Shown: piece by piece, positions 46,015-55,172 of the stretch
Layout: the number at the start of each line of letters is the position of its first letter
Position numbering within the stretch: the first letter of the stretch is position 1
NCBI GenBank assembly: GCA_965198825.1
Contig: CBDAQB010000003.1
Location: 2,046,001-2,110,000, forward strand
Source of the DNA: BOG-908 sp965198825
GTDB lineage: Bacteria; Pseudomonadota; Alphaproteobacteria; Acetobacterales; Acetobacteraceae
DNA: 64,000 nucleotides
Direction of reading: 5' to 3'
Made by a program: the position numbers and the translations under genes
The notes under the pieces: generated by a model
Seen by the model: only the letters and a program-made list of their open reading frames with translations
Databases searched by the model: none
What the model was told of the DNA's origin: nothing

Positions 46015-46025
46015 GGGCGCTCCTT

Positions 46026-47339
46026 CTACACTGGCTTTGCCGCGTGCGGGAACCCGCGCAACAGCATGGCCGCTGCCGATGTTCCACTTTCGTAAGCGCC
46101 CGCGACCGTTCCGGCCTTGCCGTCGCTGACGCAAGCCTCCCCCGCAAACACCAGCCGCCCATCCCACACCGGCCGCGACAACACCGTGCGGGCCTCGATG
46201 CACCCCGGCCTGGCATAAGCGTAGGCGCCCAAGAACAGCGGATCCGTCCCCCACTCCGTCGCCAGCATGCCGCCGGAAAAAACCCGCGCCGCCCCTGCTC
46301 CAAGCAACCGCACCAGCTCTTCGCGCATGAAAGCCGTCGCTGACTCGGCCGACTCGGCGAGTGTCCAGGCCGCCCGCCCGCCGACGAACCCGATGGCGAG
46401 ATCCGCATCGTCCGGCCACATCATCAAAGGCAGGAACGGCGCCCCACGCGCCGGCACCCGGCCGAACAACTCGCTATCCGGCTCGAGCCCCAGCCGGGAA
46501 CCTCCGGCCGACCGCAGCGCGATTTTCGACAGCAGCCCCATGGGCAAACCATCCAGCGCCGACAGCACTTCCTGCGGAAGACCAGGCGAGAAGCCGATCC
46601 GTTCAGCCCGCAGCACGCCGGTCGAAACCGTCACGATGCAGGCCCGCGCCCGCAAATCCCCCGCCGCCGACTGCACGCGCACGCCAGCCGCCTCCAGGCC
46701 GATGGCGGTCACCGCCACGCTAAGCCGGACCGGATTGGCCGGCCCACCCAGCATCCGGCACAGCATCGCCCCAAGCCCGCCGGGCGTCACGAAATTCGCG
46801 CCATCGAGCTCGTTCGCCGCCCAGTCGCGCAGGCTGAGAACATCGGCATCGGCCGCCGCGATGATCGCCCCTTCCCAGGACTCCGCAGTCGCCGTCCATG
46901 GCGCATCGGCCACCGCCTCTGCAGCAGCAGCAAGCGACATGTCCGGCCCATCCAGGCAGCTGGTCACGGCCGCATGCCAGGCCTCCGTCCCGGCCTCATA
47001 GGCCGCCTTCGCAGCAGGACCGCCAGCAATCACCAGCCGGTCGTCGAAATCCTTGTCGGGCCCCACGGTCTCGCCGGCGCAGCGGGCGAGAGGCACCAGC
47101 GGATTGCTCTCCGCCACATGAAGCCACTGCGCCCCATGATCGAACGCTACGCCGCCGAGCGCTGCCGGGCTCTCCGTCCACGCACGCCCGCCTATGCGGG
47201 AGCCGGCCTCGAGAACCACGACCGACGCCCCGCCGGCGCGCAACGCGGCAGCAGCCGAGAGCCCGGCCACGCCAGCCCCCACAACCACCACATCGACATC
47301 GAAATGGACTGCACCGGCCGAAGCCGGCACCGCAGTCAC
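46026..47339 (-). CDS. FAD-dependent amine oxidase-family protein
   Basis: 437 residues. Dinucleotide-binding VDVVVVGAGVAGLSAAAAL, then VVVLEAGSRIGGRAWTES (FAD pyrophosphate contact), FDHGAQWLH, and the C-terminal flavin motif RLVFAGEACVSDGKAGTVAGAYESGTSAA. This is the flavin monoamine oxidase fold; such enzymes oxidise amines, polyamines or other substrates. The substrate is not deducible. Start GTG 47339 overlaps the secG stop (GTGA), and it lies 11 nt before pyrG. Confidence 0.85.
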   Translation of the reverse strand: MTAVPASAGAVHFDVDVVVVGAGVAGLSAAAALRAGGASVVVLEAGSRIGGRAWTESPAALGGVAFDHGAQWLHVAESNPLVPLARCAGETVGPDKDFDDRLVIAGGPAAKAAYEAGTEAWHAAVTSCLDGPDMSLAAAAEAVADAPWTATAESWEGAIIAAADADVLSLRDWAANELDGANFVTPGGLGAMLCRMLGGPANPVRLSVAVTAIGLEAAGVRVQSAAGDLRARACIVTVSTGVLRAERIGFSPGLPQEVLSALDGLPMGLLSKIALRSAGGSRLGLEPDSELFGRVPARGAPFLPLMMWPDDADLAIGFVGGRAAWTLAESAESATAFMREELVRLLGAGAARVFSGGMLATEWGTDPLFLGAYAYARPGCIEARTVLSRPVWDGRLVFAGEACVSDGKAGTVAGAYESGTSAAAMLLRGFPHAAKPV

Positions 47340-47713
47340 CTGGTCGGCACGCGCGGGGTCTGCGGCGCCGCGGGCGCGGGCGCGGGCGCCTTGGTCACAG
47401 GCGGCGTCAGCGTGGAAGTCGAAGCAGGCGGCACCGGATTGGCGAGCAGGTCACGCCCTGCCCCGCCCGTCCCGCGGTTGATCATCGCCAGCGCCAGCGA
47501 AATCCCGAAGAACAGCGTGCCCAGGATGGCCGTCGTGCGGGTCAGCAGGTTGGCCGTGCCGCGCCCGCTCATGAACGCGCCCATGCCCTGGCTCGACCCG
47601 ATGCCAAGCCCGCCGCCCTCGCTGCGCTGGATGAGGACGACCCCGATCATCGCCAGTGTCACGAACAGGTGCAGCACGCGCAGCACGGGGGTCAGGGCAG
47701 TCAACGCCGTCAT
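47336..47713 (-). CDS. secG: Preprotein translocase subunit SecG
   Basis: 125 residues: two transmembrane helices (VLRVLHLFVTLAMIGVVLIQ; TTAILGTLFFGISLALAMIN) joined by the conserved GGGLGIGSSQGMGAFMSGRG loop and LLTRTTA. A Pro/Ala/Thr-rich tail follows. Subunit of the SecYEG channel. It lies between tpiA and the FAD oxidase, the common tpiA-secG-pyrG context. Confidence 0.95.
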   Translation of the reverse strand: MTALTALTPVLRVLHLFVTLAMIGVVLIQRSEGGGLGIGSSQGMGAFMSGRGTANLLTRTTAILGTLFFGISLALAMINRGTGGAGRDLLANPVPPASTSTLTPPVTKAPAPAPAAPQTPRVPTR

Positions 47714-47766
47714 CTAGCCTGCTCAATTCAATGCAAGCGCGCCTTCTACTGGAAACCGGGGAAGGG

Positions 47767-48522
47767 TCAAACCGCAACCGGCCTGCAAACCCGCCCGGCC
47801 GCCTCCGCAATGGCCAGGAACGCCTTCGCATCGAGCGAAGCCCCGCCCACGAGCGCCCCCCCAACCTCTGGCGCACGCAAAAGCGCCTCCGCATTCTCCG
47901 CCTTCACCGACCCGCCATACAGGATGCGCGGCGCACGCCCACCCTCGCCCAGCCGCTCCACCAGCGCCGCCCGGATATGCGCGTGCATGGAAGCGATATC
48001 CGCCACCAAAGGCACCCGCCCGGACCCGATCGCCCAGATCGGCTCGTAGGCGACATCGCCCGCATACCCGTCCGGCAAGCTCCCCGCGACCTGCTTGCCG
48101 ACGATGGCGAACTCGTCCCCCGCCTCGCGCTCATCCTCCGTCTCGCCCACGCAGACGATCGGCCGCAGCCCGGCCCGCATCGCCGCCACCGCCTTCGCAC
48201 GGACGATGTCGTCATGCTCGTGATGCGCCGCCCGCCGCTCCGAATGCCCGAGGATCACCGCACTGCATCCGGCATCCGCCAGCATCTCCGCCGCAATGTC
48301 CCCGGTATGCGCGCCGCGGGCGGCGGCATGGCAATCCTGCGCGCCCAGCAGCAGCGTCCCACCCGCGATCGCCTCGGCCACCACGCCGAGCACCGTGAAT
48401 GGCGGGCAAACCAGCAAATCGCACTCCAGCAACAGGGCGCCTGCGCGTATCTCCGCCGCCAGCCCCTCGGCCACCCGCCTGAGGCCGTTCATCTTCCAAT
48501 TGCCGGCTACCAAAGGACGCAT
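47767..48522 (-). CDS. tpiA: Triosephosphate isomerase
   Basis: 251 residues: RPLVAGNWKMNGLRRVAEGL (catalytic Asn/Lys), CSAVILGHSERRAAHHE (catalytic His), AYEPIWAIGSGRVP (catalytic Glu), ILYGGSVKAENAEALL and GALVGGASLDAKAF. Interconverts glyceraldehyde 3-phosphate and dihydroxyacetone phosphate. First gene of the minus-strand tpiA-secG-oxidase-pyrG-kdsA-eno group; divergent from ppiD, with a 136-nt promoter region between. Confidence 0.97.
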   Translation of the reverse strand: MRPLVAGNWKMNGLRRVAEGLAAEIRAGALLLECDLLVCPPFTVLGVVAEAIAGGTLLLGAQDCHAAARGAHTGDIAAEMLADAGCSAVILGHSERRAAHHEHDDIVRAKAVAAMRAGLRPIVCVGETEDEREAGDEFAIVGKQVAGSLPDGYAGDVAYEPIWAIGSGRVPLVADIASMHAHIRAALVERLGEGGRAPRILYGGSVKAENAEALLRAPEVGGALVGGASLDAKAFLAIAEAAGRVCRPVAV

Positions 48523-48658
48523 CGACCACTCCTCGAAACCCGAAAATCGGCCCCGTCCGCAAGGTTCCCCGCCGCCTTTCCAGGGGCCGGCCCGCGGACT
48601 TCCTTCTTCACCGGCCGATGCCTATGGTGCGCCCCAAAGCGACCCCCTGGAACGCGCC

Positions 48659-50563
48659 ATGCTCTCTACACTACGTCAGTTCGCCGGCACCTGGCCTGCG
48701 CGAATCTTCTTCATCATCCTCGGCGCCAGCTTCGCCTCCTGGGGCATCGCCGACGTGGTGCGCAACCTCGGCGCAGGCAGCAGCGCGGTCGCCCGCATGG
48801 ACGGCCACGACATCACCCCCAACGAATTCCAGCAGGAGTTCCAGGCCGGCTGGCGCCGCCTCGCCGAGCGCTTCCCCGACCCGAACCAGATCCCGCCCGA
48901 AATGCGCCGCAGCGTCGCCCAGCAGACGCTGAACAAGCTCGTCACCCAGCAGGCCCTCTCCGACGAGGTCAAGCGCCTCTCCCTCGCCGTACCCGATTCG
49001 GACGTCCGCAAGCAGGTGCTCGCCACCCCCAGCTTCCAGGGCCCGGACGGCAATTTCAGCAAGCAGACCTTCCTTCAGGTCCTGCAAAGCAACGGCCTCA
49101 CCGAAGGCCGCTACCTCGACCTGGTCCGCCAGGACCTCGCCCAAAACCAGCTCCTGGGCGCCGTCCAGGCCAACGCCGCCCCCAGCAAACTCCTGACCGA
49201 CCTCGTCTTCACCTACATGAACGAGACCAGGCGCGCCGAAACGGTTACCCTGCCCTTCGCCGGCCAGCCTCTCCCGGCTGCCCCAGCCGACACGGTCCTG
49301 CACCGCTTCTACGACAACAACCTGACCCGCTACACCGCGCCCGAATACCGCCACATCAAGGTCGTCGTCCTCTCGCCGGACACTATCGCCCGCACCCTCA
49401 CCCTCTCGGACGCGGACATGAAAGCCTGGTACGACCAGCACCAGGCCGAGTTCAAGGCCCCGGAAAAACGCAGCCTCCAGGTCATCACCACCTCGACCGC
49501 CGACGCTGCCCAGAAGCTCGCAACCCAATGGAAGGCCGGCGCAAGCTGGGACGCCATCCAGGCCGCAGCCAAAACCGCTGGCGCCAGCGCCACCGACCTG
49601 GCAAAAGCCACCAAAGCCGACATCCCCTCGCCCGAACTCGCCGCGGCCGCCTTCGCCGCCGCGCAGAACGCAGTCGTCGGCCCGATCAAGGAGCCGCTCG
49701 GCTTCCAGCTCGTACGCGTCACCGCCATCGAGCCCGCCCGCAACCCCAGCTTCGCCGACCTCACCGACACCATCCGCCAGCGCCTCGGCGCCGAGAAAGC
49801 CGCCGACGTCATCGACGCCCGCGCCCAGAAGCTCCAGGACCTCTTCGCAGGCGGCGCCAAGATCGACGAAGTCCCCTCCGACCTCGGCGCCGCCGGCGCC
49901 GAAGGCACGCTGGACGACAAGGGCAACACGCTCGACGGCACCCCGGCCCCGCTTCCCGCGAAAGACGACCTTCGCACCGCCATCATCGCCGCCGCCTTCC
50001 ACACCAACCCCGGCGACGCCATCCAGCCGACCGAAAGCGCGAACCACGCCTGGTACGCCATCGCCGTGGACAGCATCACCAAACCCGCCGCCAAACCCTT
50101 CGACCAGGTGCGCGCCCAGGTCCTCACCGACTGGCAGCACGACCAGATACGCCACCAGCAGGAAACCACCGCCGCCCGCCTGGTCACCCTGGTGAAATCC
50201 GGCCAGACCCTGAAGAACGCCGCCTGGGGCTCCGGCCTGCAAGTCGCGACTACGCCCCCGCTCATGCGCAACCATCCGGCACCAGGCGTGCCCGCCGAGC
50301 TGATCCAGAAGATCTTCATCCTCAAGCCGGGCGAAGCCACCATGGTGGAGACCAACGCCGGCTTCGTCGTCGCCAGCGTGGCCCAGGTCACCAAACCCGC
50401 CCCCTCCAGCGACCCGACCAGCCTGGACCAGGCCCAGAAAGGCCTGACCAGCGCCCTCCGCGAAGATTACTTCACCCTCTACGCCCAGGCTCTACGCACC
50501 GCAGCCAACCCGCGCGTGAACGCAGCAGCGATCGACGGCCTCATCCAGCAGAGCTCGGAGTGA
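48659..50563 (+). CDS. PpiD-like SurA/parvulin peptidyl-prolyl isomerase
   Basis: 634 residues from ATG 48659. One N-terminal membrane anchor (WPARIFFIILGASFASWGIA), then a SurA-N-type domain (NEFQQEFQAGWRRLAERFPD, LNKLVTQQALSDEVKRLSL) and a parvulin-like region (about 260-360) where KRSLQVITTSTADAAQKLAT fits PpiC folds. PpiD is an inner-membrane-anchored periplasmic chaperone acting on proteins leaving SecYEG. The stop overlaps the trpE GTG. The open frame upstream to 48296 is a shadow of tpiA. Confidence 0.87.
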   Translation: MLSTLRQFAGTWPARIFFIILGASFASWGIADVVRNLGAGSSAVARMDGHDITPNEFQQEFQAGWRRLAERFPDPNQIPPEMRRSVAQQTLNKLVTQQALSDEVKRLSLAVPDSDVRKQVLATPSFQGPDGNFSKQTFLQVLQSNGLTEGRYLDLVRQDLAQNQLLGAVQANAAPSKLLTDLVFTYMNETRRAETVTLPFAGQPLPAAPADTVLHRFYDNNLTRYTAPEYRHIKVVVLSPDTIARTLTLSDADMKAWYDQHQAEFKAPEKRSLQVITTSTADAAQKLATQWKAGASWDAIQAAAKTAGASATDLAKATKADIPSPELAAAAFAAAQNAVVGPIKEPLGFQLVRVTAIEPARNPSFADLTDTIRQRLGAEKAADVIDARAQKLQDLFAGGAKIDEVPSDLGAAGAEGTLDDKGNTLDGTPAPLPAKDDLRTAIIAAAFHTNPGDAIQPTESANHAWYAIAVDSITKPAAKPFDQVRAQVLTDWQHDQIRHQQETTAARLVTLVKSGQTLKNAAWGSGLQVATTPPLMRNHPAPGVPAELIQKIFILKPGEATMVETNAGFVVASVAQVTKPAPSSDPTSLDQAQKGLTSALREDYFTLYAQALRTAANPRVNAAAIDGLIQQSSE

Positions 50564-52020
50564 CCCCAGCCGGCCAGCTTGCCTCCTGGATCGGCGTCTC
50601 CGACCTCGAAACCCCCGTAGGCGCCTTCCTCAAGCTCGCGCTCAACGAGCCCAACGCCTTCCTCCTCGAATCCATCGAAGGCGGCAGCGCCCGCGGCCGC
50701 TACTCCGTCATCGGCATGGCGCCCGACCTCATCTGGCGCTGCCGCCACGGCCACGCCGAGGTCAACCGTTTTGCGGCCTCTGCCCCGCACGCCTTCGAGC
50801 CCGACCACCGCCCCGCGCTCGACTCCCTCCGCGCCCTCATAGGCGAAACCAAACTCGCGCTTCCCACCGGCATGCCTCCCATGATCGGCGGCCTCGTCGG
50901 CTATCTCGGCTACGACATGGTCCGACTCATGGAGCAGCTTCCTGAGAAGAACGCCGACCCGCTCGACCTTCCCGAAGCCATCCTCCTCCGCCCCACCCTC
51001 TTCGCCGTCTTCGACCACGTCAAAGACGAACTCACCCTCGCCGCTCCCGCCTACCCAACCCCAGGCCAATCCCAGGACGCCGCCCTGCGCCAGGCCGAAG
51101 CCCGGGTCGCCGACGCACGCGCGAAACTCCAGCGCCCCCTCCCGCTCCCGGCCCCGCCAGTCACCCTCCCGCCGCAACCAGCCCCCACCTCGAACATCGC
51201 CCACGACGATTTCCTCGCCATCGTCGAGCGCGCCAAATCCTACATAGAAGCAGGCGACGTCTTCCAGGTCGTCCCCAGCCAGCGCTTCTCCGCGCCCTTC
51301 GCGCTGCCCCCCTTCGCCCTCTACCGCGCGCTACGCCGCATCAACCCCGCCCCCTTCCTCTTCTTCCTCAACTTCGGAAACTTCGCCGTCGTCGGCAGCA
51401 GCCCCGAAGTCCTCGTCCGCCTGCGCGACCGCAAGATCACCATCCGCCCCCTCGCAGGCACCCGCCCGCGCGGCGCCACCCCCGAAGAAGACAGCCGCCT
51501 CGAAACCGAGCTCCTCGCCGACCCCAAGGAACGCGCCGAACACCTCATGCTCGTGGACCTCGGCCGAAACGACGTCGGCCGCGTCGCCACCCCAGGCAGC
51601 GTCCACGTCACCAGCAGCTTCGCCATCGAACGCTTCAGCCACGTCATGCACATCTCATCGAACGTCGAAGGCCAGGCCCGCCCGGACGTGGACGCACTCG
51701 ACGCGCTGATCGCCGGCTTCCCAGCCGGCACGCTCACCGGCGCCCCCAAAATCCGCGCCATGGAAATCATCGAGGAACAGGAACCCGTTCGGCGCGGCAT
51801 CTACGCCGGCTGCATCGGCTACTTCGCCCCGGATGGCACCATGGACACCTGCATCGGCCTGCGCACCGCCGTCGTCAAAGATGGCATCATGCACGTCCAA
51901 GCCGGCTGCGGCGTCGTCGCAGACAGCATCCCCGAAGCCGAATACGAAGAAACAAAACAAAAAAGCCGAGCCCTCTTCCGCGCCGCCGAAGAAGCCGTGC
52001 GGTTTGCTGGACTCACGTAA
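50560..52020 (+). CDS. trpE: Anthranilate synthase component I
   Basis: 486 residues. FLLESIEGGSARGRYSVIGM at the N-terminus includes the Trp-binding LLES element; the chorismate-binding half has FQVVPSQRFSAPF, IRPLAGTRPRGATPEEDSRL, RAEHLMLVDLGRNDVGRVA, GFPAGTLTGAPKIRAMEII and QAGCGVVADSIPEAEYEET. First committed step of tryptophan synthesis. Start GTG 50560 overlaps the ppiD stop, so it is translationally coupled. Its expected partner trpG does not follow; a half repeat and a glycosyltransferase gene come next. Confidence 0.97.
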   Translation: MTPAGQLASWIGVSDLETPVGAFLKLALNEPNAFLLESIEGGSARGRYSVIGMAPDLIWRCRHGHAEVNRFAASAPHAFEPDHRPALDSLRALIGETKLALPTGMPPMIGGLVGYLGYDMVRLMEQLPEKNADPLDLPEAILLRPTLFAVFDHVKDELTLAAPAYPTPGQSQDAALRQAEARVADARAKLQRPLPLPAPPVTLPPQPAPTSNIAHDDFLAIVERAKSYIEAGDVFQVVPSQRFSAPFALPPFALYRALRRINPAPFLFFLNFGNFAVVGSSPEVLVRLRDRKITIRPLAGTRPRGATPEEDSRLETELLADPKERAEHLMLVDLGRNDVGRVATPGSVHVTSSFAIERFSHVMHISSNVEGQARPDVDALDALIAGFPAGTLTGAPKIRAMEIIEEQEPVRRGIYAGCIGYFAPDGTMDTCIGLRTAVVKDGIMHVQAGCGVVADSIPEAEYEETKQKSRALFRAAEEAVRFAGLT

Positions 52021-52034
52021 AGCGAAGGCAAGAA

Positions 52035-52103
52035 CTTCTTTTTTGAAAAAAAGAGGCAAAAAACTTTTGCGAGTTTAGGCCGAGCCTACGAAAACGCTGA
52101 GCC
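52035..52103. repeat. Palindromic repeat, copy 14 (left half only)
   Basis: C-G subtype hairpin with one A-to-G change (leaving a G-U pair), then GCAAAAAACTTTTGCGAG and a core fragment TTTAGGCCGAGCCTACG. It begins 15 nt after the trpE stop. Its missing right half may be copy 15, 1.26 kb downstream. Confidence 0.85.
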
Positions 52104-52156
52104 ACTCCCTTCTCCCTGGTGGGGGAGGGCCAAACGCACAAGCACCCACCTTGTAG

Positions 52157-52182
52157 GGTGCAATGCTTTTTGGCATTGCACC
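52157..52182. repeat. GGTGCAATGC hairpin repeat
   Basis: GGTGCAATGC and GCATTGCACC form a perfect 10-bp stem around a 6-nt loop, within TTGTAGG...CCAAC. This resembles a widespread short bacterial intergenic hairpin. It lies between repeat copy 14 and the GT61-like gene. Confidence 0.75.
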
Positions 52183-52208
52183 AACTAGCAACGAGCCCCC
52201 GGAACACA

Positions 52209-53359
52209 GTGGAACCCCCATCCGAGTTCCGGCGACAGACCATCGACTCCCTGGCAAGCAAAGGCAACCGCCTTTCGCCCGAAGCGCGCATCTACCACGC
52301 CCAATCCCTCGCCCCGGCGCGCATCCCCCTCCCTCCGCTCAGGTTCGGCGCCGAACTCCTGGAACGCTGGCCCATTCACGAGGAGCCGCAACCCATCTCC
52401 TGGCGAAACGACAGCTACGAGTGCGTAACCCCAGCCCTCTTCATCATCCGCGACGCCATCATCCACGGCTCCTCCGGCCTGGTTACGATCGGCCCCGACA
52501 TCGTCGAAGAGACCCTGGCCGGAACGGATCCATTCCAAACCCAAGCCCTGATTTCCGAACGCACAGTCACTCTGCCATCATCGCCAATAGAGCGGCTGCC
52601 AGGCACCCACATCACCCTTCTTGCAGGCAGCCAGACGAACTTCTTCCACGCCATGCTGGACAGCCTGGCACGCGTGGCAACCATACCTGCCCACTTGCTG
52701 GCGCAAGCAGCGACCGTTCTGCTCCCGGCCTTAGGTGAAGTTCAGCACAAACTCTTCCCGCATCTTCAGCAAGACGCGAACCTTGCTGTCCGCACCGTCA
52801 AAGACGGCGAGTCACTCCAAATCGAAACACTCATCCTGCCTATGACGGTTTACGGCACGTCCAGCTACCATCCCGTCGTCCGCGATTTCTTCGATCGGCT
52901 ATCCGCCAACATCGCGGACGGCGCCGAGCAATTCCCAAAGCGCATATACCTGGACCGCCGCGGCGCACCGAGCCGCAGGCTGTTGAACGAGACCGAAATC
53001 ATCAGCGCGCTCAGAAGATCAGGCTTCGTGCCGATCGCAGCCGAGCGATTGAGCCTTCCTGATCAGGCCCGCCTGTTCCGCGGCGCCGAAGCCATCGTAG
53101 CCCCACACGGCGCCGGCCTGACCAACATCGGTTTCTGTCGCCCCGGTTGCAAAATGCCGAAGCCATCTGGACCAACACGGTTGCAAATGGACTGCAAATG
53201 GACGCCTACGTCCACTGGGGCTTTCGCCACCTGGCCGCCCTGAAAAAGCTTGAATACGACTGCATCATAGGCCGAGCGCAAGGCCCACACCGAGCCTGGA
53301 TCGTATCGGCAGCACACGCAACAGGAGCCATAGACCAGCTCCTCACCAAATCGCCCTGA
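52209..53359 (+). pseudogene. GT61/DUF563-type glycosyltransferase, single frameshift
   Basis: Frame 1 runs to about 53150 with the GT61 features: GSQTNFFHAMLDSLARVATI, a KRIYLDRRGAPSRRLLNETE segment, and the conserved EAIVAPHGAGLTNIGFCRPG. After GCK the frame turns into low-complexity residues and stops at 53243, while the next frame continues sensibly: AEAIWTNTVANGLQMDAYVH, then WGFRHLAALKKLEYDCIIGR, to 53359. The interval is 1151 nt, one short of a multiple of three, pointing to one lost base near the AAAA at 53151-53154. GTG 52209 is the likely start. Either a recent inactivation or a sequencing error. Confidence 0.72.
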
Positions 53360-53360
53360 C

Positions 53361-53410
53361 CCCAGCCTAAACCAGTAAAAGTTTTTTGCTTCTTTTTTTC
53401 AAAAAAGAAG
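53361..53410. repeat. Palindromic repeat, copy 15 (right half only)
   Basis: AGTAAAAGTTTTTTG and a C-G subtype hairpin (CTTC...GAAG). It lies 6 nt beyond the stop of the minus-strand efflux gene. Together with copy 14 it brackets the GT61-like gene. Confidence 0.85.
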
Positions 53411-53415
53411 ATCGC

Positions 53416-54993
53416 TTACTTGCTAGCAGTCTCCAAAGGATAGGACTTCTCCCACCCCCCACCAAGCGCCTTGTAAAGCTGCACCAAATTCTCCGAAACC
53501 GTAGTCGTGCTATCAGCCAGCTGCAGCTCCGCCGACAGCAAGCTCCTCTCAGCATCCAGAACGTCAAGAAACCCAGTCACGCCCTGCGTATATCTCTGGC
53601 GGGACAACCCGACGGCGCGCCGGTTCTGCATCACCGCATTCTGCAAGGCATCGCGCCGCTTCTGCTCGGCGCCATAAGCGGTCAGCGCATTATCGACATC
53701 GTGCCAGGCCTGCAGCACGGTCTGCTGATAATTCAGCGCCGCCTCCTGCTGCTCGACTTTTCGCAATGCGAGCGTAGCCCGCAGCCGCCCGCCCTCGAAA
53801 ATCGGCAGGCTGATCGTCGGCCCGAACCCATACTGCCGTGCCGCCCAGTTGCCGAGATCCTTGGCGCTCAGCGACTGCAGCCCGAAACTCCCATCCAGGG
53901 TCACCTTCGGATAGAAATCCGCCACCGCCACGCCGATGTCCGCCGTCGCCGAGTGGAGCTGCGCTTCCGCCTGCCGAATATCCGGCCGCCGGCGTGCCAG
54001 CTCCGAGGGCAGCCCGATCGGCACGCGCGGCGGCACCGGCGGCACGGGCCTCGCCACGATCAGCTCCGCCTCCAGCGCTCGCGGCGCCTCGCCGAGCAGG
54101 AAGCTCAGCGCATTGATCATCTGCGCCTGCTGCTGCTCGAGCTGCGGCACCTGCGATTTCGTGCTGTCGAGCTGTGCCGCCGCATTGGCGACATCGAGTT
54201 CCGTAGTGAGCCCTGCCCTCGCCCTGTCCTGGCTCAGGGTCAGGCTCTCCTGCTCGGTCTTGATGTTGTCGCGTGCGATATCGAGCTGGGTCTGAATACC
54301 CCTGAGCTGCACGTAATCGCGCGCGACTTCCGCGAGCACCGACAATAGCGAGTTACGCCGCGCGTCTGCCGAAGCCTCCACGGAAGCATCAGCCCCCTCG
54401 ACCTCGCGCCTCACCCGCCCCCAGAGGTCGATCTCCCACGAAGCATCGAACCCGTACTGCCACAGATTGAAAGGCGGAATGCTCGTGCTCTGCCCTGCCG
54501 CCGCTGCCGGTATTCCGCCGGACCGCCCGCTCGTCCCGTTGGCCAGCGAGCCCGAACTCCCGAACGACGTCGGCGTCCCCCCACCTGAAGCTCCCCCACC
54601 GAACAGCCCCAGCACACCCTTCTGGCTGATCTTCTCCCGCGTGTAAGACCCATCGCCTTGCAAGGTCGGAAACTGGTCGGATCCGGTGATCTGCCTCTGC
54701 GACCGGCTTTCCAGCAGCCGAACCGTGGCGATACGCACATTGAGGTTGGCGCTCACCACGCGCGTCTCGAGCGACGTCAGCTCGGGATCCCCGAACAGCC
54801 CCCACCACTCCGCGCTCACCGGCTCGGCCACCGGCTCGCTGACCAGCTGCGCGCTAGGCGCCGGCGTCGCCGCCCGCCCGAACCAGCTTGAGGGCGAGAA
54901 CATCGACGGCTTGGTCCAATCCGGCCCCACCGTGCAGGCGGACACGGCCAGGCATGCCAAGGCGGCACCCCCTACCCCAACCAGATGGCGCAA
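53416..54993 (-). CDS. NodT-type outer-membrane efflux lipoprotein
   Basis: 525 residues. Lipobox LAVSAC near residue 20 predicts a lipid-anchored protein. Motifs of RND/MFS outer-membrane factors: WWGLFGDPELTSLETRVVSA, LWQYGFDASWEIDLWGRVRR, GLPSELARRRPDIRQAEAQL, VALADFYPKVTL-like AVADFYPKVTLDGSFG, SLPIFEGGRLRATL and RRYTQGVTGFLDVLDAERSL. It forms a trimeric outer-membrane channel with a periplasmic tunnel. No pump gene is adjacent; the shared operator suggests it serves the EmrA/EmrB pair at 20-23 kb. It is divergent from tetR. Confidence 0.93.
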   Translation of the reverse strand: MRHLVGVGGAALACLAVSACTVGPDWTKPSMFSPSSWFGRAATPAPSAQLVSEPVAEPVSAEWWGLFGDPELTSLETRVVSANLNVRIATVRLLESRSQRQITGSDQFPTLQGDGSYTREKISQKGVLGLFGGGASGGGTPTSFGSSGSLANGTSGRSGGIPAAAAGQSTSIPPFNLWQYGFDASWEIDLWGRVRREVEGADASVEASADARRNSLLSVLAEVARDYVQLRGIQTQLDIARDNIKTEQESLTLSQDRARAGLTTELDVANAAAQLDSTKSQVPQLEQQQAQMINALSFLLGEAPRALEAELIVARPVPPVPPRVPIGLPSELARRRPDIRQAEAQLHSATADIGVAVADFYPKVTLDGSFGLQSLSAKDLGNWAARQYGFGPTISLPIFEGGRLRATLALRKVEQQEAALNYQQTVLQAWHDVDNALTAYGAEQKRRDALQNAVMQNRRAVGLSRQRYTQGVTGFLDVLDAERSLLSAELQLADSTTTVSENLVQLYKALGGGWEKSYPLETASK

Positions 54994-55093
54994 GAGCAGT
55001 ATCCTTTATCCGAGCACACCGGAGAGCGCAGCCAAGGCGCCATCCGCAAAAATCGCCATCGGCCGATGCCGTGGGCGCGGGTTTGATTTGATC

Positions 55094-55112
55094 TGACCGA
55101 TCGGTTCGGTCA
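55094..55112. promoter_or_regulatory. TetR-type operator between the NodT-type gene and tetR
   Basis: TGACCGATCGGTTCGGTCA, the exact reverse complement of the site at 20055-20073. It lies 101 nt upstream of the efflux gene (minus) and 61 nt upstream of tetR (plus). On the minus strand TTGACC overlaps its edge and could be the -35 of the efflux gene. Autoregulation by the neighbouring TetR protein is likely. Confidence 0.82.
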
Positions 55113-55172
55113 ACGTGGCGCAAGCTAGAACTTTCACCCCGATCGTCAACTCGACACCTTAGGAACATAGAA

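Noticed and set aside
47656..50559. Open frame of nearly 1000 codons running into trpE
   Set aside because: It is a GC-rich shadow across tpiA and ppiD; TrpE family similarity begins only at GTG 50560.
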